From positions 1 to 64,000 of the forward strand of contig JAGCCX010000081.1 in NCBI GenBank assembly GCA_017651465.1: a stretch of 64,000 bases of DNA. The letters run 5' to 3'. Positions 9,701 through 17,250 of this stretch are shown piece by piece. Position 1 is the first letter of the stretch. Each line of letters opens with the position of its first letter. The position numbers were made by a program, and so were the translations under genes. This DNA is from Bacteroidales bacterium. Lineage in GTDB: Bacteria > Bacteroidota > Bacteroidia > Bacteroidales > UBA932. The notes under the pieces are model-generated. The model ran no database searches. It was not told the DNA's origin and worked only from the letters and a program-made list of their open reading frames with translations.

Positions 9701-10547
9701 GAGCGGTAATGTGTGGGAGCCTTGCCTGGATTATTGGGATCCGGACTATTATAATAGATCTCCCGAATATAACCCTTATAATCAGACGACTTCCTCCGTA
9801 TACCTAATGCGCGGCGGCGGATTGAGTAACGAGAAATGGTTCTGTCGCGTGTCGCAGCGCGCCGACCAAGTCTATTTGGTCGGCCAGAATAATATGGAAT
9901 CTAATTTCGATATGGGGCTTCGGCTTGTGCTATCTGATCTGTTTATATCAGATGATGATAATGATTATTCAACATTAGATGCTATAGATCTCGGCCTTTC
10001 TGTGATGTGGTCCTCGTTCAATCTCGGAGCCACAAAGCCAGAAGAGTATGGTGATTTCTACGCTTGGGGAGAGACTGAACCCAAGGGCCGATATTTTTGG
10101 GACACATATAAGTGGGGAGATTATAATAATTTGACTAAATATAATTCTGACAGTTCACAAGGAGTCGTAGATAATAAAACGGATTTAAGCGAATATGATT
10201 ATGAGGACGATGCTGCTCATGTAAAGTTAGGGGCCCCTTGGAGAATTCCTACTGTAAATGATTATAATGAACTAATAAGCAAGTGTCAGTGGTTATGGAG
10301 TTCACGAAATGGAATTAATGGTTATGAGGTAACTGGGCCTAGTGGCAATAGTATTTTTCTTCCAGCTGGTGGTTACTGGGATTATGGAAGCCATACTCTT
10401 TCGAGCTATGGTGGCGATTATTGGGCCTCATCAATCAGTCGTTACGATTTAGGGAATGAACTATCTTTTAATGCGCGGGAATACTATGTGATGAGTACTC
10501 AACGTTCCTATGGTAACTCAATTCGTCCTGTTTGCCCGAAAGACTAA
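6762..10547 (+). CDS. Giant lipoprotein: caspase-like region, FISUMP, FGE-sulfatase and second FISUMP domain
   Basis: The product has 1261 residues from the ATG at 6762; a GTG three codons earlier is a weaker start. A lipoprotein signal ends near Cys25 (VLAC). Residues about 130-330 look like a clan CD cysteine-peptidase fold, with His213 in GDESGH and Cys289 in LSSCHS. Residues about 630-820 form a FISUMP domain (DLGLSVKWAS, YAWGET, GIRPV). Residues about 830-1055 form a formylglycine-generating-enzyme-type domain (VEGGSFMMGA, RLPTEAEWEYAARGG, MSGNVWE). A second FISUMP domain fills the C-terminus (DLGLSVMWSS, NSIRPV). These last three domains probably share the C-type-lectin-like fold and may bind ligands. 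The combination suggests an anchored protease or effector with recognition domains. It is the main gene of the tRNA-Pro islet and is AT-rich. Confidence 0.72.
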   Translation: MRSRIIPLLFEYAGYFIMSLFVLACVHEIDSPDPETSKEVNEQQYESDHASIIDVVSSCITDSFNAESLIQGNIDKIIALPSVKAAEVTSAGVYVTYVDDSVEYFLFDYGTAFDDENSANSTVNVNQWSINGPMDTKATGKNKIHIFNLFSNDNGRKNQNQLMKSVAKQFSLASYTVIEHPFSDFSVNTLVLALEDKECVAIFISTLGDESGHIAIGGEYYKKYEGYGMPNSSVAGEIYVPLTPAGKNQVGNTVNQLVGHTYRGASLHYFLKNISSDKLAGKMLYLSSCHSLRADYDMYNVCMVGWDNVNMLGEAYALIMANYLGNHYFTLGSFLANFKNSVGGIEDKYTNSGATLRVKGRVKDFSFFPKDICFAEPERGRLKPHKIQITSPENGGCVNPFAIYSAGIGGNELVYFDYILDSGETVNIWNNTTPQGRVYFTRSMDFVEKDMYGVPLGMYKQSKLNPYVVTSFFSPGVMRLEFYSQKESDYKENGPSHYSHKLEDAVYLIAPRNYHKNDPVQNHDPSVTTLTVLNINGKMYAYGGVLNMDGDQLKKGFKLSEKGANVDLRDDVPATNDGNLFYAPLPNLKKGVEYTVIAYAMDKKGTFFGGEPYDFVSEVDSVIPTEPTPGDLIDLGLSVKWASCNLGASEPQEPGDYYAWGETQTKSTYNWSTYRWSNGTETSLKKYCTQSTYGTVDNKISLDLSDDAAYANSQGKLRMPSSAEWRELSEQCQWTKTQYKGKDGFLVSSAKTDNAIFIPCNGLKFSYIVNNDSHYYWTSDLNSEGSRYADAFLWPSVGKWNRCDGLGIRPVSSGQSDTTADNETITVNGVSFKMIKVEGGSFMMGAPKSDRDASSDEMPQHRVTLDTYSIGQTEVTQALWEAVMGSNPSNNKSPDNPVEYVSRNDMKQFISKLNKLTGRHFRLPTEAEWEYAARGGKKSNGYKYAGSDNVSEVAWFEDNSFGATHPVAQKRANELGIYDMSGNVWEPCLDYWDPDYYNRSPEYNPYNQTTSSVYLMRGGGLSNEKWFCRVSQRADQVYLVGQNNMESNFDMGLRLVLSDLFISDDDNDYSTLDAIDLGLSVMWSSFNLGATKPEEYGDFYAWGETEPKGRYFWDTYKWGDYNNLTKYNSDSSQGVVDNKTDLSEYDYEDDAAHVKLGAPWRIPTVNDYNELISKCQWLWSSRNGINGYEVTGPSGNSIFLPAGGYWDYGSHTLSSYGGDYWASSISRYDLGNELSFNAREYYVMSTQRSYGNSIRPVCPKD

Positions 10548-10552
10548 AAGGA

Positions 10553-10588
10553 AAAGACCTGGTTCCGGTAAGATTCCAGGTCTTTTTT
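10553..10588 (+). terminator. Rho-independent terminator
   Basis: A stem of nine pairs (AAGACCTGG with CCAGGTCTT) is followed by a T run, immediately after the giant lipoprotein gene. Confidence 0.85.
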
Positions 10589-10612
10589 CATTCATCCTTG
10601 TCCCGTTATTAA

Positions 10613-10620
10613 TATCTTTG
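10613..10620 (+). promoter_or_regulatory. Bacteroidota -7 promoter element
   Basis: TATCTTTG lies seven bases before the ATG at 10627. It matches the Bacteroidota consensus TAnnTTTG and predicts a nearly leaderless transcript. Confidence 0.6.
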
Positions 10621-10626
10621 CATACT

Positions 10627-10905
10627 ATGAACACGAATATTCCAGATCCCAGTGAGCAGGATTTAAAGTACGCGGCTGAATTGAGAACAGAAATCCATAA
10701 AGAAGTTTTGGAGAGGGTGCGGCTGGTCAATCCTAACATCAATTCTGTCATAGACCCATATCCGGTTGAATCATACTTCCAGTGGAACTGGGAGTATCCA
10801 GGTGCTTGGTATATCTATGTGGCGATTCCGGAGGGCTTTCGAAGCCGGACTGCTTTTGTTGATTTCCTCGTCAAGAAGACCCTATACTTCTATTCGACGC
10901 AATAA
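10627..10905 (+). CDS. Hypothetical protein (92 aa)
   Basis: The start is set by the promoter element just upstream; the frame is open further 5' but that part overlaps the terminator. The product is soluble and mixed-charge with an aromatic-rich centre (ESYFQWNWEYPGAWYIYVAI). I recognise no family. It is the only other intact gene in the tRNA-Pro islet and has its own promoter, so it is not an operon partner of the giant lipoprotein gene. Confidence 0.6.
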   Translation: MNTNIPDPSEQDLKYAAELRTEIHKEVLERVRLVNPNINSVIDPYPVESYFQWNWEYPGAWYIYVAIPEGFRSRTAFVDFLVKKTLYFYSTQ

Positions 10906-10945
10906 ACAATCGAAGCCAAACGTCTGATAATCAGTATAATAAGTA

Positions 10946-10978
10946 ATTCAGGGTACCCCAATACAGAGTACCCTGAAT
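10946..10978 (+). terminator. Hairpin, probable terminator
   Basis: An 11-bp perfect stem (ATTCAGGGTAC with GTACCCTGAAT) lies 40 bases after the small gene at 10627. It lacks a long T tract on either strand, so termination is plausible but not certain. The following 135 bases up to the tRNA hold no gene I can support. Confidence 0.5.
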
Positions 10979-11113
10979 CGTTTAAACAGCTATGCTGCAA
11001 TGGTTTAGATTTGCAGGGCCGCTCTACAATCTGGGGAATATGCCGCAACGCCTCGGTAGCCCAGGCAGGCGACGCATCTACCCGCGTTTCTGCAAGTACC
11101 TAATTATCAGCTG

Positions 11114-11151
11114 TCGGGGTGAAAAGACTCGAACTTTCGACCCTCTGGTCC
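11114..11151 (-). repeat. Attachment core within tRNA-Pro
   Basis: This is the 3' part of tRNA-Pro that is duplicated at 6552-6589 with one mismatch. It marks the tRNA-side boundary of the islet. Confidence 0.75.
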
Positions 11152-11187
11152 CAAACCAGATGCGCTAGCCAACTGCGCCACACCCCG
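11114..11187 (-). tRNA. tRNA-Pro (anticodon UGG)
   Basis: Read on the minus strand, the sequence folds as a cloverleaf. The acceptor stem is CGGGGTG with CACCCCG, the D arm contains CAGTTGGCTAGCGC, and the anticodon stem TCTGG/CCAGA encloses a loop with TGG. The T arm carries GTTCGAGTC, with discriminator A at 11114. CCA is not encoded. The last 38 bases recur at 6552-6589, so this gene is the probable integration site of the islet to its left. Confidence 0.93.
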
Positions 11188-11265
11188 AGTAGGCTGCAAA
11201 TTTAGCAAGCTTTGCCCAAACCGCCAAAAGAGAGTAGTAATTTTTTATTTTTCGCAGAAAAGATG

Positions 11266-11273
11266 TAAATTTG
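11266..11273 (+). promoter_or_regulatory. Bacteroidota -7 promoter element for mdh
   Basis: TAAATTTG lies 33 bases before the mdh start codon and matches TAnnTTTG. Confidence 0.5.
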
Positions 11274-11306
11274 AAAGATTTTTTGAACTATACAATTTTC
11301 GATATT

Positions 11307-12299
11307 ATGAAGTATTTGACTAACGAAAAATTGACCATTGTGGGCGCCGGCGGAATGATCGGCTCCAATATGGCCCAGACCGCTCTTATGCTCGGCCTTA
11401 CTCCCAACATCTGCCTTTATGATATCTATGAGCCCGGTGTGCACGGAGTAGCAGAAGAAATCTATCATTGTGCATTCGAGGGTGCCAACGTCACCTGGAC
11501 GGTTGACGCTGAAACCGCTTTCAAGGATGCCAAGTACATCGTTTCGTCTGGCGGCGCACCCCGTAAAGAGGGTATGACCCGCGAGGATCTGCTTAAGGGC
11601 AACTGCCAGATTGCCGCCGAGTTCGGTGACTACATCCGTAAATACTGCCCCGATGTTAAGCACGTCGTTGTCATCTTCAACCCTGCCGATGTAACCGCCC
11701 TCACGGCACTCATCCATTCCGGCCTCAAGCCCAACCAGCTCACCTCCCTCGCCGCTCTTGACAGCACCCGCCTGCAGGAAGCTCTCGCCGCCGAGTTCGG
11801 CGTACAGCAGTGCAAGGTGACCGGTGCCCGCACATTCGGCGGACACGGTGAGGCTATGGCGGTGTTCGCCAGCAAGGCCCTCATCGACGGCACTCCTCTT
11901 GCCGAGAAGAATCTCAGCGCTGAGCGCTGGGCCGAGATCAAGCACGCCACCATCCAGGGCGGCTCCAACATCATCAAGCTCCGCGGCCGCAGCTCCTTCC
12001 AGAGCCCTGCATACCAGGCCGTCAAGATGATCGAGGCTGCAATGGGCGGCGACAAGTTCTGCTGGCCTGCCGGCTGCTACGTGAACGCCCCTGAGCTGGG
12101 TTACACCAACGTTATGATGGCTATGCCTACCGTTATCGATGCCGACGGCGTACACTACACCGCACCCGAAGGCACCGCCGAGGAAATGGCAGACCTCAAG
12201 GCCTCGTACGAGCACCTTTGCAAGATGCGCGACGAGATCGTGACCCTGGGCATTGTTCCGCCTGTGGCAGAATGGAAGAAGGAGAATCCTAATCTGTAG
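11307..12299 (+). CDS. mdh: Malate dehydrogenase
   Basis: This cytosolic enzyme interconverts malate and oxaloacetate using NAD. The 330-residue product begins MKYLTNEKLTIVG and has the Rossmann loop GAGGMIG at 13-19. It also shows the substrate-binding arginine region APRKEGMTR, the FNPADV motif and LDSTR, and the catalytic histidine in TFGGHGEAMA. A longer frame upstream begins at TTG and would overlap the promoter, so the ATG at 11307 is preferred. It is a single-gene transcript ending in a strong terminator. The family is well known in Bacteroidales, where it serves the reductive branch to fumarate and succinate. Confidence 0.93.
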   Translation: MKYLTNEKLTIVGAGGMIGSNMAQTALMLGLTPNICLYDIYEPGVHGVAEEIYHCAFEGANVTWTVDAETAFKDAKYIVSSGGAPRKEGMTREDLLKGNCQIAAEFGDYIRKYCPDVKHVVVIFNPADVTALTALIHSGLKPNQLTSLAALDSTRLQEALAAEFGVQQCKVTGARTFGGHGEAMAVFASKALIDGTPLAEKNLSAERWAEIKHATIQGGSNIIKLRGRSSFQSPAYQAVKMIEAAMGGDKFCWPAGCYVNAPELGYTNVMMAMPTVIDADGVHYTAPEGTAEEMADLKASYEHLCKMRDEIVTLGIVPPVAEWKKENPNL

Positions 12300-12316
12300 G
12301 ATACCCGATATTTACG

Positions 12317-12361
12317 AGGCCGGCGCCGCGGAGCAACAGCTCGCAGGCGCCGGCTTTTTTA
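12317..12361 (+). terminator. Rho-independent terminator of mdh
   Basis: A 9-bp GC-rich stem (GCCGGCGCC with GGCGCCGGC) is followed by TTTTTT. The T tract overlaps the stop codon of the convergent nucleosidase gene. Confidence 0.88.
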
Positions 12362-12985
12362 TTGAATGGCGTCGAGGAATGAGCTGAGCACGCGGAAAGA
12401 ATTTTCCGGAGCGATGCTCCAGAAGTCGTTGTACGACCCTTCGTCTGCGCTGTCGGAGATAAGGCGGAAGCTGATGAACGGGATGCCGTAGCGGTGGCAG
12501 GTCTGCGACAGGGCGCCCGACTCCATATCGACGGACAGGGCGTCGGGATACAGGCTTTGCAGGGCGGGGAGGTCGGCGGCGGTAATGAATCTGTCGCCGC
12601 TGATCTGCAGGCCTCCTTTTATGGTAAGGCCTTCGACCTTAAGCCCCATTGCTTTGGCGTACAGTTCTTTGTCGGCCTCGAAGTAAAGAGGGAAGCCCTG
12701 CACCTGGCCTATGGGAAGGTCGCCGCCGCACCAGACGTCGTGGTAGGCAACCCTCTGGGCAGCAATGACGTCCATTGGCTTGAGACTGCTGTCTATGGCC
12801 CCGGCCACTCCGGTGGATATGATTATATCGGGCCTCGAGCGTTCTATCAGCGATGTGGCGCCAACAGCGGCATTAACCTTGCCTATTCCACATAAACTCA
12901 GGCTGATTTCCGGCCTTCCTCCCAATGCCTTGCTTACCAGCGCATACTCGCTCTCCAAGGCAACAATTACAGCTATTTTCTTCAT
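12359..12985 (-). CDS. mtnN: 5'-methylthioadenosine/S-adenosylhomocysteine nucleosidase
   Basis: This cytosolic enzyme cleaves adenine from MTA and SAH in methyl-cycle salvage. The 208-residue product starts MKKIAVIVALESE; Glu11 is the likely catalytic acid. TGVAGAID follows at about 59-65, SVDMES carries Glu155 for ribose binding, and LISDSAD carries the catalytic Asp178. The ATG at 12985 is chosen over an extension six codons longer because a promoter element lies just upstream. It converges on mdh and diverges from the gene at 13031. Confidence 0.9.
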   Translation of the reverse strand: MKKIAVIVALESEYALVSKALGGRPEISLSLCGIGKVNAAVGATSLIERSRPDIIISTGVAGAIDSSLKPMDVIAAQRVAYHDVWCGGDLPIGQVQGFPLYFEADKELYAKAMGLKVEGLTIKGGLQISGDRFITAADLPALQSLYPDALSVDMESGALSQTCHRYGIPFISFRLISDSADEGSYNDFWSIAPENSFRVLSSFLDAIQ

Positions 12986-12991
12986 AATACG

Positions 12992-13019
12992 CAAAAATAG
13001 CAAAAAGTTCCTATTTTTG
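12992..13019. promoter_or_regulatory. Divergent pair of -7 promoter elements
   Basis: TATTTTTG reads leftward at 12992-12999 for the nucleosidase and rightward at 13012-13019 for the gene at 13031. Both match TAnnTTTG and both lie within 12 bases of a start codon. Confidence 0.6.
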
Positions 13020-13030
13020 TTTTATCAACT

Positions 13031-14119
13031 ATGACCGGGGCAAGCAAGAAAGCATTTCTGTTGTTTTATCTCCTGGGTGCATTTGTCAGCGCCCGGGGGC
13101 AGACCGGGGGCGCCGACTTGTCGGGAGTCTTGACCGACAGGAGACCTTCCGCCCGTATGCGGGGGTTCATAGCTCTGGTTGAACAAGGCTACGAGAGCGA
13201 GGCTTACAGTCAGGACTCTTATAAGCTCATCGACCCTGCGGGAGATGCCCATCTGATAAGGAAACTGGATACCATTCCGGTCAAATTGCTCTCCATTATC
13301 GGCGGCGGGTTGCCCCAGGCCGAGTGGGAAAAAGAAAAGATGCGCTCCGACCCTTTCCGTATAGGCAAAACCGTTCCCATCGACAATGAGCGCCTGCTGA
13401 ACAAGTTTTGCGAGTTGATGCGGAGCCACTTTCCGGATATCGTTCCGGTTATGGGAGAGGAGCACTGCTGGTCGCCCGAAGCAGAGGCGTATCTGAAATA
13501 TGGATACTGGCACAGGCTCTCCAGGCGGGTGACCGGAAAGCAGAGAGACTTTCCCTGCCCTCTGCTGAACAGGAGCAAGCTGTTTGTGTGCCTTGCCTGT
13601 GGCTGGACTTCGCTTTTCTGCGTTACCGGCAAGGAGGAAGCGCTAAAGGCCCGCATACTCGAGTATCCCGACCGCAGCGTTCAGCTGCACGACCTCTTCG
13701 AAGAGAGCTATGTGCTTAACGATGGAGACATCTACCTGACCTTCCTTACTTGCGAGAATGTGCTGGCCTCGCGGCCCCACCGCCGGGAGAGGGAAGGCGA
13801 TGCTATCCAGCAGAAGCTCTCTTACATACGTCACGATTCAAAAGAGAACGGCGACAACTACGGTGCCTGGTATCATTTCTTCGGAATTGCCCTCTACGGC
13901 CTGATGAGAACCGGCGGGCAGGCAGTCCTGGTGGCCGATACCGAAAGTGCCGGCTCGTTCTTCATCGAGGGGTCGGACCGGCAGGAATACTACATCAACC
14001 ATTACGGGGCGCTCTTCGGGGCTGAATTCAAAAAACTGATTGAAGAGGGGAGCTGGTGCCTTCCCGCACCGGAAGGGAGCCGGACCGACTATCTGATTCC
14101 CAATCCCGCACGCGGGTAG
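13031..14119 (+). CDS. Exported hypothetical protein (362 aa)
   Basis: An N-terminal signal peptide (KKAFLLFYLLGAFVSARGQ) predicts export, with cleavage near residue 24. The mature part is mixed alpha/beta, with several cysteines (FVCLACGW) and an aromatic-rich C-terminal half (YGAWYHFFGIALYGLMRTG). I recognise no domain or catalytic motif. It has its own promoter and no obvious operon partner; the next gene starts 59 bases later behind another promoter. A periplasmic or cell-surface role is all the sequence supports. Confidence 0.7.
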   Translation: MTGASKKAFLLFYLLGAFVSARGQTGGADLSGVLTDRRPSARMRGFIALVEQGYESEAYSQDSYKLIDPAGDAHLIRKLDTIPVKLLSIIGGGLPQAEWEKEKMRSDPFRIGKTVPIDNERLLNKFCELMRSHFPDIVPVMGEEHCWSPEAEAYLKYGYWHRLSRRVTGKQRDFPCPLLNRSKLFVCLACGWTSLFCVTGKEEALKARILEYPDRSVQLHDLFEESYVLNDGDIYLTFLTCENVLASRPHRREREGDAIQQKLSYIRHDSKENGDNYGAWYHFFGIALYGLMRTGGQAVLVADTESAGSFFIEGSDRQEYYINHYGALFGAEFKKLIEEGSWCLPAPEGSRTDYLIPNPARG

Positions 14120-14153
14120 GGGAGAGGAATTTTTTCATATTCCAAAAAATGTT

Positions 14154-14161
14154 TATATTTG
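14154..14161 (+). promoter_or_regulatory. Bacteroidota -7 promoter element
   Basis: TATATTTG lies 18 bases before the phosphopantetheinyl transferase start. Confidence 0.55.
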
Positions 14162-14178
14162 CTCCGTTATAACAATAT

Positions 14179-14829
14179 ATGGCACTATATCTACAAAAAG
14201 AGCTTGACGACGACTATCACTTGCGACTGGGCGTCTGGCAAATCACCGAAACCGAGGCTGAGCTTCGGGCACTTACAAGCATCCCTTCCGACGAACTGGA
14301 AGAAATCTCTTACATAAAAAGCGAATCGCTGCGCAAGCAGAAGCTTGCCGTGCGGGCTCTTCTGGACGTTATGTTCGAAGAGAAAGTGTACCTTAGCCAT
14401 CACGACAATGGCAAGCCGTACATCGAGAATAACTCCGTCAATATCAGCATTACACATACCGACAAGTATGTGGCTGTAATCCTTAACGACATAGAAGAAG
14501 TCGGCATCGACTGCGAGTCACTCGACCGTGACTTCAGCGCTGTCGAGAAGAAGGCTCTCTCCGAAGACGAGCTTGACGAGCTGGAAGACGATGCGGACGA
14601 GCGTCGCACCCAGCTGGCCATCTACTGGTGCGCCAAAGAGGCCGTGTACAAAAAGATGTCGCAGTACAAAGTCGACTTCGCCGAGCAGATTGAAATCGAG
14701 GCCGTGCGTCCCCGCAAAGAAGGCGAGCTGGACGCAACCTTCATCAACAAAGACGGTTACGAGGAAGAGTTGAGTCTGGAGTATATGATTTTCGACCGCC
14801 ACGTTCTCGTGTGGGTCAGCGGCGAGTAG
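14179..14829 (+). CDS. 4'-phosphopantetheinyl transferase superfamily protein
   Basis: The 216-residue product has the Sfp/AcpS superfamily motifs. HDNGKPYI lies at 75-82, SITHTDKY at 90-97, the Mg-binding VGIDCES around Asp111, and WCAKEAVYK with Glu154. The enzyme moves phosphopantetheine from CoA to a serine of a carrier protein. The length fits the Sfp type, which acts on fatty-acid or secondary-metabolite carriers. No carrier protein is encoded nearby, so the substrate is unknown. It converges with the envC-like gene, leaving three bases between the stop codons. Confidence 0.88.
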   Translation: MALYLQKELDDDYHLRLGVWQITETEAELRALTSIPSDELEEISYIKSESLRKQKLAVRALLDVMFEEKVYLSHHDNGKPYIENNSVNISITHTDKYVAVILNDIEEVGIDCESLDRDFSAVEKKALSEDELDELEDDADERRTQLAIYWCAKEAVYKKMSQYKVDFAEQIEIEAVRPRKEGELDATFINKDGYEEELSLEYMIFDRHVLVWVSGE

Positions 14830-14832
14830 AAT

Positions 14833-16032
14833 CTAACGCAACCATTTTTCAGGATCTTGCGGGTCGCGTCCCTTCCAGAGTTGGAAGTGGAGCTGCGTTC
14901 CGTCGGGTCCCGATGCTACGTGCCCCAGCACGTCGCCGGTCTTGACCTTGTCGCCCGCTTTCACCGCCACTGAGCCCATCTTGCAGTAGAAGGTAAAGTA
15001 TTCTCCGTGCTGCACCAGTATGCACTGGTTGTAACCCGGCACCACTACTATCTGCTTAACCACGCCGTTGAAAACCGCCTTTACCGGAGCGTCTTTATCG
15101 ACGGCAAGTCCTACTCCGTTGTTGAAAGGCATCTCCAGCCTGGTGTACACCGGATGGGGGTTGCGCCCGAAGTGGCTCACGACCCTGCCCTCGGCCGGCC
15201 ACGGCAGCTTGCCCTTGTTGGCGGAGAACTCGTTCGAGAGCGCCTGGTCTATCTTGGTGGTGGTTTTCTTGCCTCCGGCCTTGCCCTTGTTCTTGCCTCC
15301 CTGGTCGCCCATAGCGGCGGCTATGAGCCTTTCGATCTCGCGGTTGAGGGCTTCGACCTCCTTGCGCTTGGAGGCCAGCTGGTCCTGGTATTTGCGGCGG
15401 TCTTTCTGCAGCTCTTTCACCAGCTCGCGCGACTTGTCTTCTTCTTTGCGCAGCTTGTTCAGTTCCGATGCCCTTTCGTCCCGCAGCGCCTTGGCCTGCA
15501 TACGCATCGTATCCAGTCTTGCGCGCTCGGCTTCGAGGTGCTTGCGCTCTTCGATTATGCGCCTGCCCTGGGCGTTCATCTGAGTCGAAAGCTGACGCAG
15601 GTATCCGTAGCGCCGCATACCCTGGGCGAGGTTCTCGCTGGCTAGAATATACAGGTACCAGCTGCGGGCGTCGCGGTTCTTGTAGGCGTTGCGGACCAGC
15701 TTTTCGTAGTAGAAAGTCATTGTGTCCAGCCGGTTCTGGACCGCGTTGATCTGCTTCTGGCAGACCCGGATGCTGTCGTTTACGCTGCTCAGTTCGCGCT
15801 CGCTGTCGGAGAGAAGCTCCCGGCGTGCTTCCGACTGTGCGTGAAGCAGGTCTAGCTGGGTGGCCGCGCTGTTGCTTCGGGCCGTCACCGAGCTGAGCTG
15901 CTTTTCAAGAGTCTTTATGTCTTTTTCGAGGCGCGCTTTGCGGTCTTTTGACGCCGAGAGGCTCTGCGCCCCTGCAGGCAGGACGCAAGACAAAAGAATC
16001 ACTGTAATGGCAAAGTATCGGGAGGCTCTCAT
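14833..16032 (-). CDS. EnvC-like murein hydrolase activator (degenerate M23/LytM domain)
   Basis: The 399-residue product has a signal peptide (residues 1-23) and long coiled coils from about 25 to 250. A C-terminal LytM/peptidase M23 domain follows from about 280. The zinc-binding first motif is replaced: HFGRNPHP is followed by NNGVGLAV where active enzymes have HxGxD. The LHFQLW motif remains. This pattern is typical of EnvC/NlpD-like activators, which switch on amidases during daughter-cell separation rather than cutting peptidoglycan themselves. Its start overlaps the upstream TPR gene by four bases, so the pair is translationally coupled. Confidence 0.85.
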   Translation of the reverse strand: MRASRYFAITVILLSCVLPAGAQSLSASKDRKARLEKDIKTLEKQLSSVTARSNSAATQLDLLHAQSEARRELLSDSERELSSVNDSIRVCQKQINAVQNRLDTMTFYYEKLVRNAYKNRDARSWYLYILASENLAQGMRRYGYLRQLSTQMNAQGRRIIEERKHLEAERARLDTMRMQAKALRDERASELNKLRKEEDKSRELVKELQKDRRKYQDQLASKRKEVEALNREIERLIAAAMGDQGGKNKGKAGGKKTTTKIDQALSNEFSANKGKLPWPAEGRVVSHFGRNPHPVYTRLEMPFNNGVGLAVDKDAPVKAVFNGVVKQIVVVPGYNQCILVQHGEYFTFYCKMGSVAVKAGDKVKTGDVLGHVASGPDGTQLHFQLWKGRDPQDPEKWLR

Positions 16033-17177
16033 TTCTTTTTGTTTTCAGACAGGTTGCGGTAGTAAGCGGCAAGGTCTTTCTCGCCAAGTTTCTCGAGCAC
16101 TGCGGCATAGTGCATCAATATGACTGCGCTCTCTTTGCCGCCGTATATCATCGCGTGCTTGAAAAAAGGCTTGGCCTCTTTGGCTTTGCCCCGCAGGAAC
16201 AGGATCCAGCCGTAGGTATCGAGGTAAGTGGCGTTGTCGGGCTCCTTATCGACGGTTATACGGCTCATCCGGGTGGCTTTGCACAGCCTCCGGCGCTGCT
16301 CGCTAAGGTAATATGCGTAGTTGTTCAGTACCGGACAGTACTCAGGGTCGATCTTGAGAGCCTGCTCGTAGCATTTGTAGGCCTTGCGGGTCTCTCCCAT
16401 AGCGTGGTAGGTATCTCCGATGATGGAAAGATTGACCAGCTGCTGCTCCTTGTCGTCTGGCTGGAGTTCCATCAGGGTACGGCATTCCTGGATGGTGGTG
16501 GCGTTGTCGCCCCGCGTTGCGGCTATCTCCATTCTGAGGCGGTGCGCATTGATGCTGCGCGGCTCCGCCTCGGTAAAGCGGCGCATCAGAGTATCGATCT
16601 GGGGAAGGATGGAGATAAAAGTGCGCTGGTCAAAGCCTCCGAGGGCTCCGACTACGGCCTGGTATTTCTGCTCCTCGTCAGTGTTTTCGTCGCGGACCAG
16701 TTCCGTAAGGGTTTCGAAGAAAGCTTTGTAGTCCCTTTTCAGACGGTACGAGTCGGCCATCAGGGCGAGGGTGAAGGAGTTGCGGAAGCGCTCCGGCTTG
16801 CGCTCGGCAAGCGTGCGGTACAAGCTTCCCGCCTCGCCGGGCTCGCCAGTGTAGATGTACAGATTGGCGAGTGTCTCGAGGTACCAGTTGTTGGACGGAT
16901 CAAGCTCCGAGGCCTCCTTTATGTGCCGGATGGCGTTTTTGAAATCGCCCTGCGAGTAGCGGCACAGGCCCATATAGTAATGTACCGCATCGTTGGAGGG
17001 GGAAATATTTTTCAGCGAATCAAGAATGGCGTAAGCAGTATCGGCTTGCCCTTCCTGAACATACATAACTGCGTCAAGGAGCGCATTTTCCACGCTTGCC
17101 GAGTCGGTTTGGGCGCTTTGCGCCGGCAGAGTCAGCACCCGGCCGATGAGCAGTAAGCATATCAGGACTTTCTTCAT
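16029..17177 (-). CDS. Exported tetratricopeptide-repeat protein
   Basis: A signal peptide (MKKVLICLLLIG to about residue 20) precedes an array of TPR helices. Clear units lie at about 45-125 (YYMGLCRYSQGDFKNAIRHI) and 245-380 (YHAMGETRKAYKCYEQAL; KLGEKDLAAYYRNL). TPR arrays mediate protein contacts. The gene is first of a two-gene operon with the EnvC-like activator, so a periplasmic scaffold role in cell-wall remodelling is a reasonable inference. A TACTTTTG promoter element at 17185-17192 lies just upstream. Confidence 0.82.
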   Translation of the reverse strand: MKKVLICLLLIGRVLTLPAQSAQTDSASVENALLDAVMYVQEGQADTAYAILDSLKNISPSNDAVHYYMGLCRYSQGDFKNAIRHIKEASELDPSNNWYLETLANLYIYTGEPGEAGSLYRTLAERKPERFRNSFTLALMADSYRLKRDYKAFFETLTELVRDENTDEEQKYQAVVGALGGFDQRTFISILPQIDTLMRRFTEAEPRSINAHRLRMEIAATRGDNATTIQECRTLMELQPDDKEQQLVNLSIIGDTYHAMGETRKAYKCYEQALKIDPEYCPVLNNYAYYLSEQRRRLCKATRMSRITVDKEPDNATYLDTYGWILFLRGKAKEAKPFFKHAMIYGGKESAVILMHYAAVLEKLGEKDLAAYYRNLSENKKK

Positions 17178-17250
17178 ACAATTACAAAAGTATTGAATTT
17201 TTGTCTATTTTCGCATAATCATTTGTGGTTTTGAGATTTTTTGGAGCCCG

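Noticed and set aside
8640..10547. Diversity-generating retroelement target in the giant lipoprotein
   Set aside because: The FGE and FISUMP domains invite the idea, but I see no reverse transcriptase gene and no template-repeat copy of the domain ends in the window.
10979..11113. An integrase remnant next to tRNA-Pro
   Set aside because: Translating this GC-rich stretch in the most plausible frames gave no recognisable recombinase motif (no Arg-His-x-x-Arg-Tyr pattern), so nothing is called.
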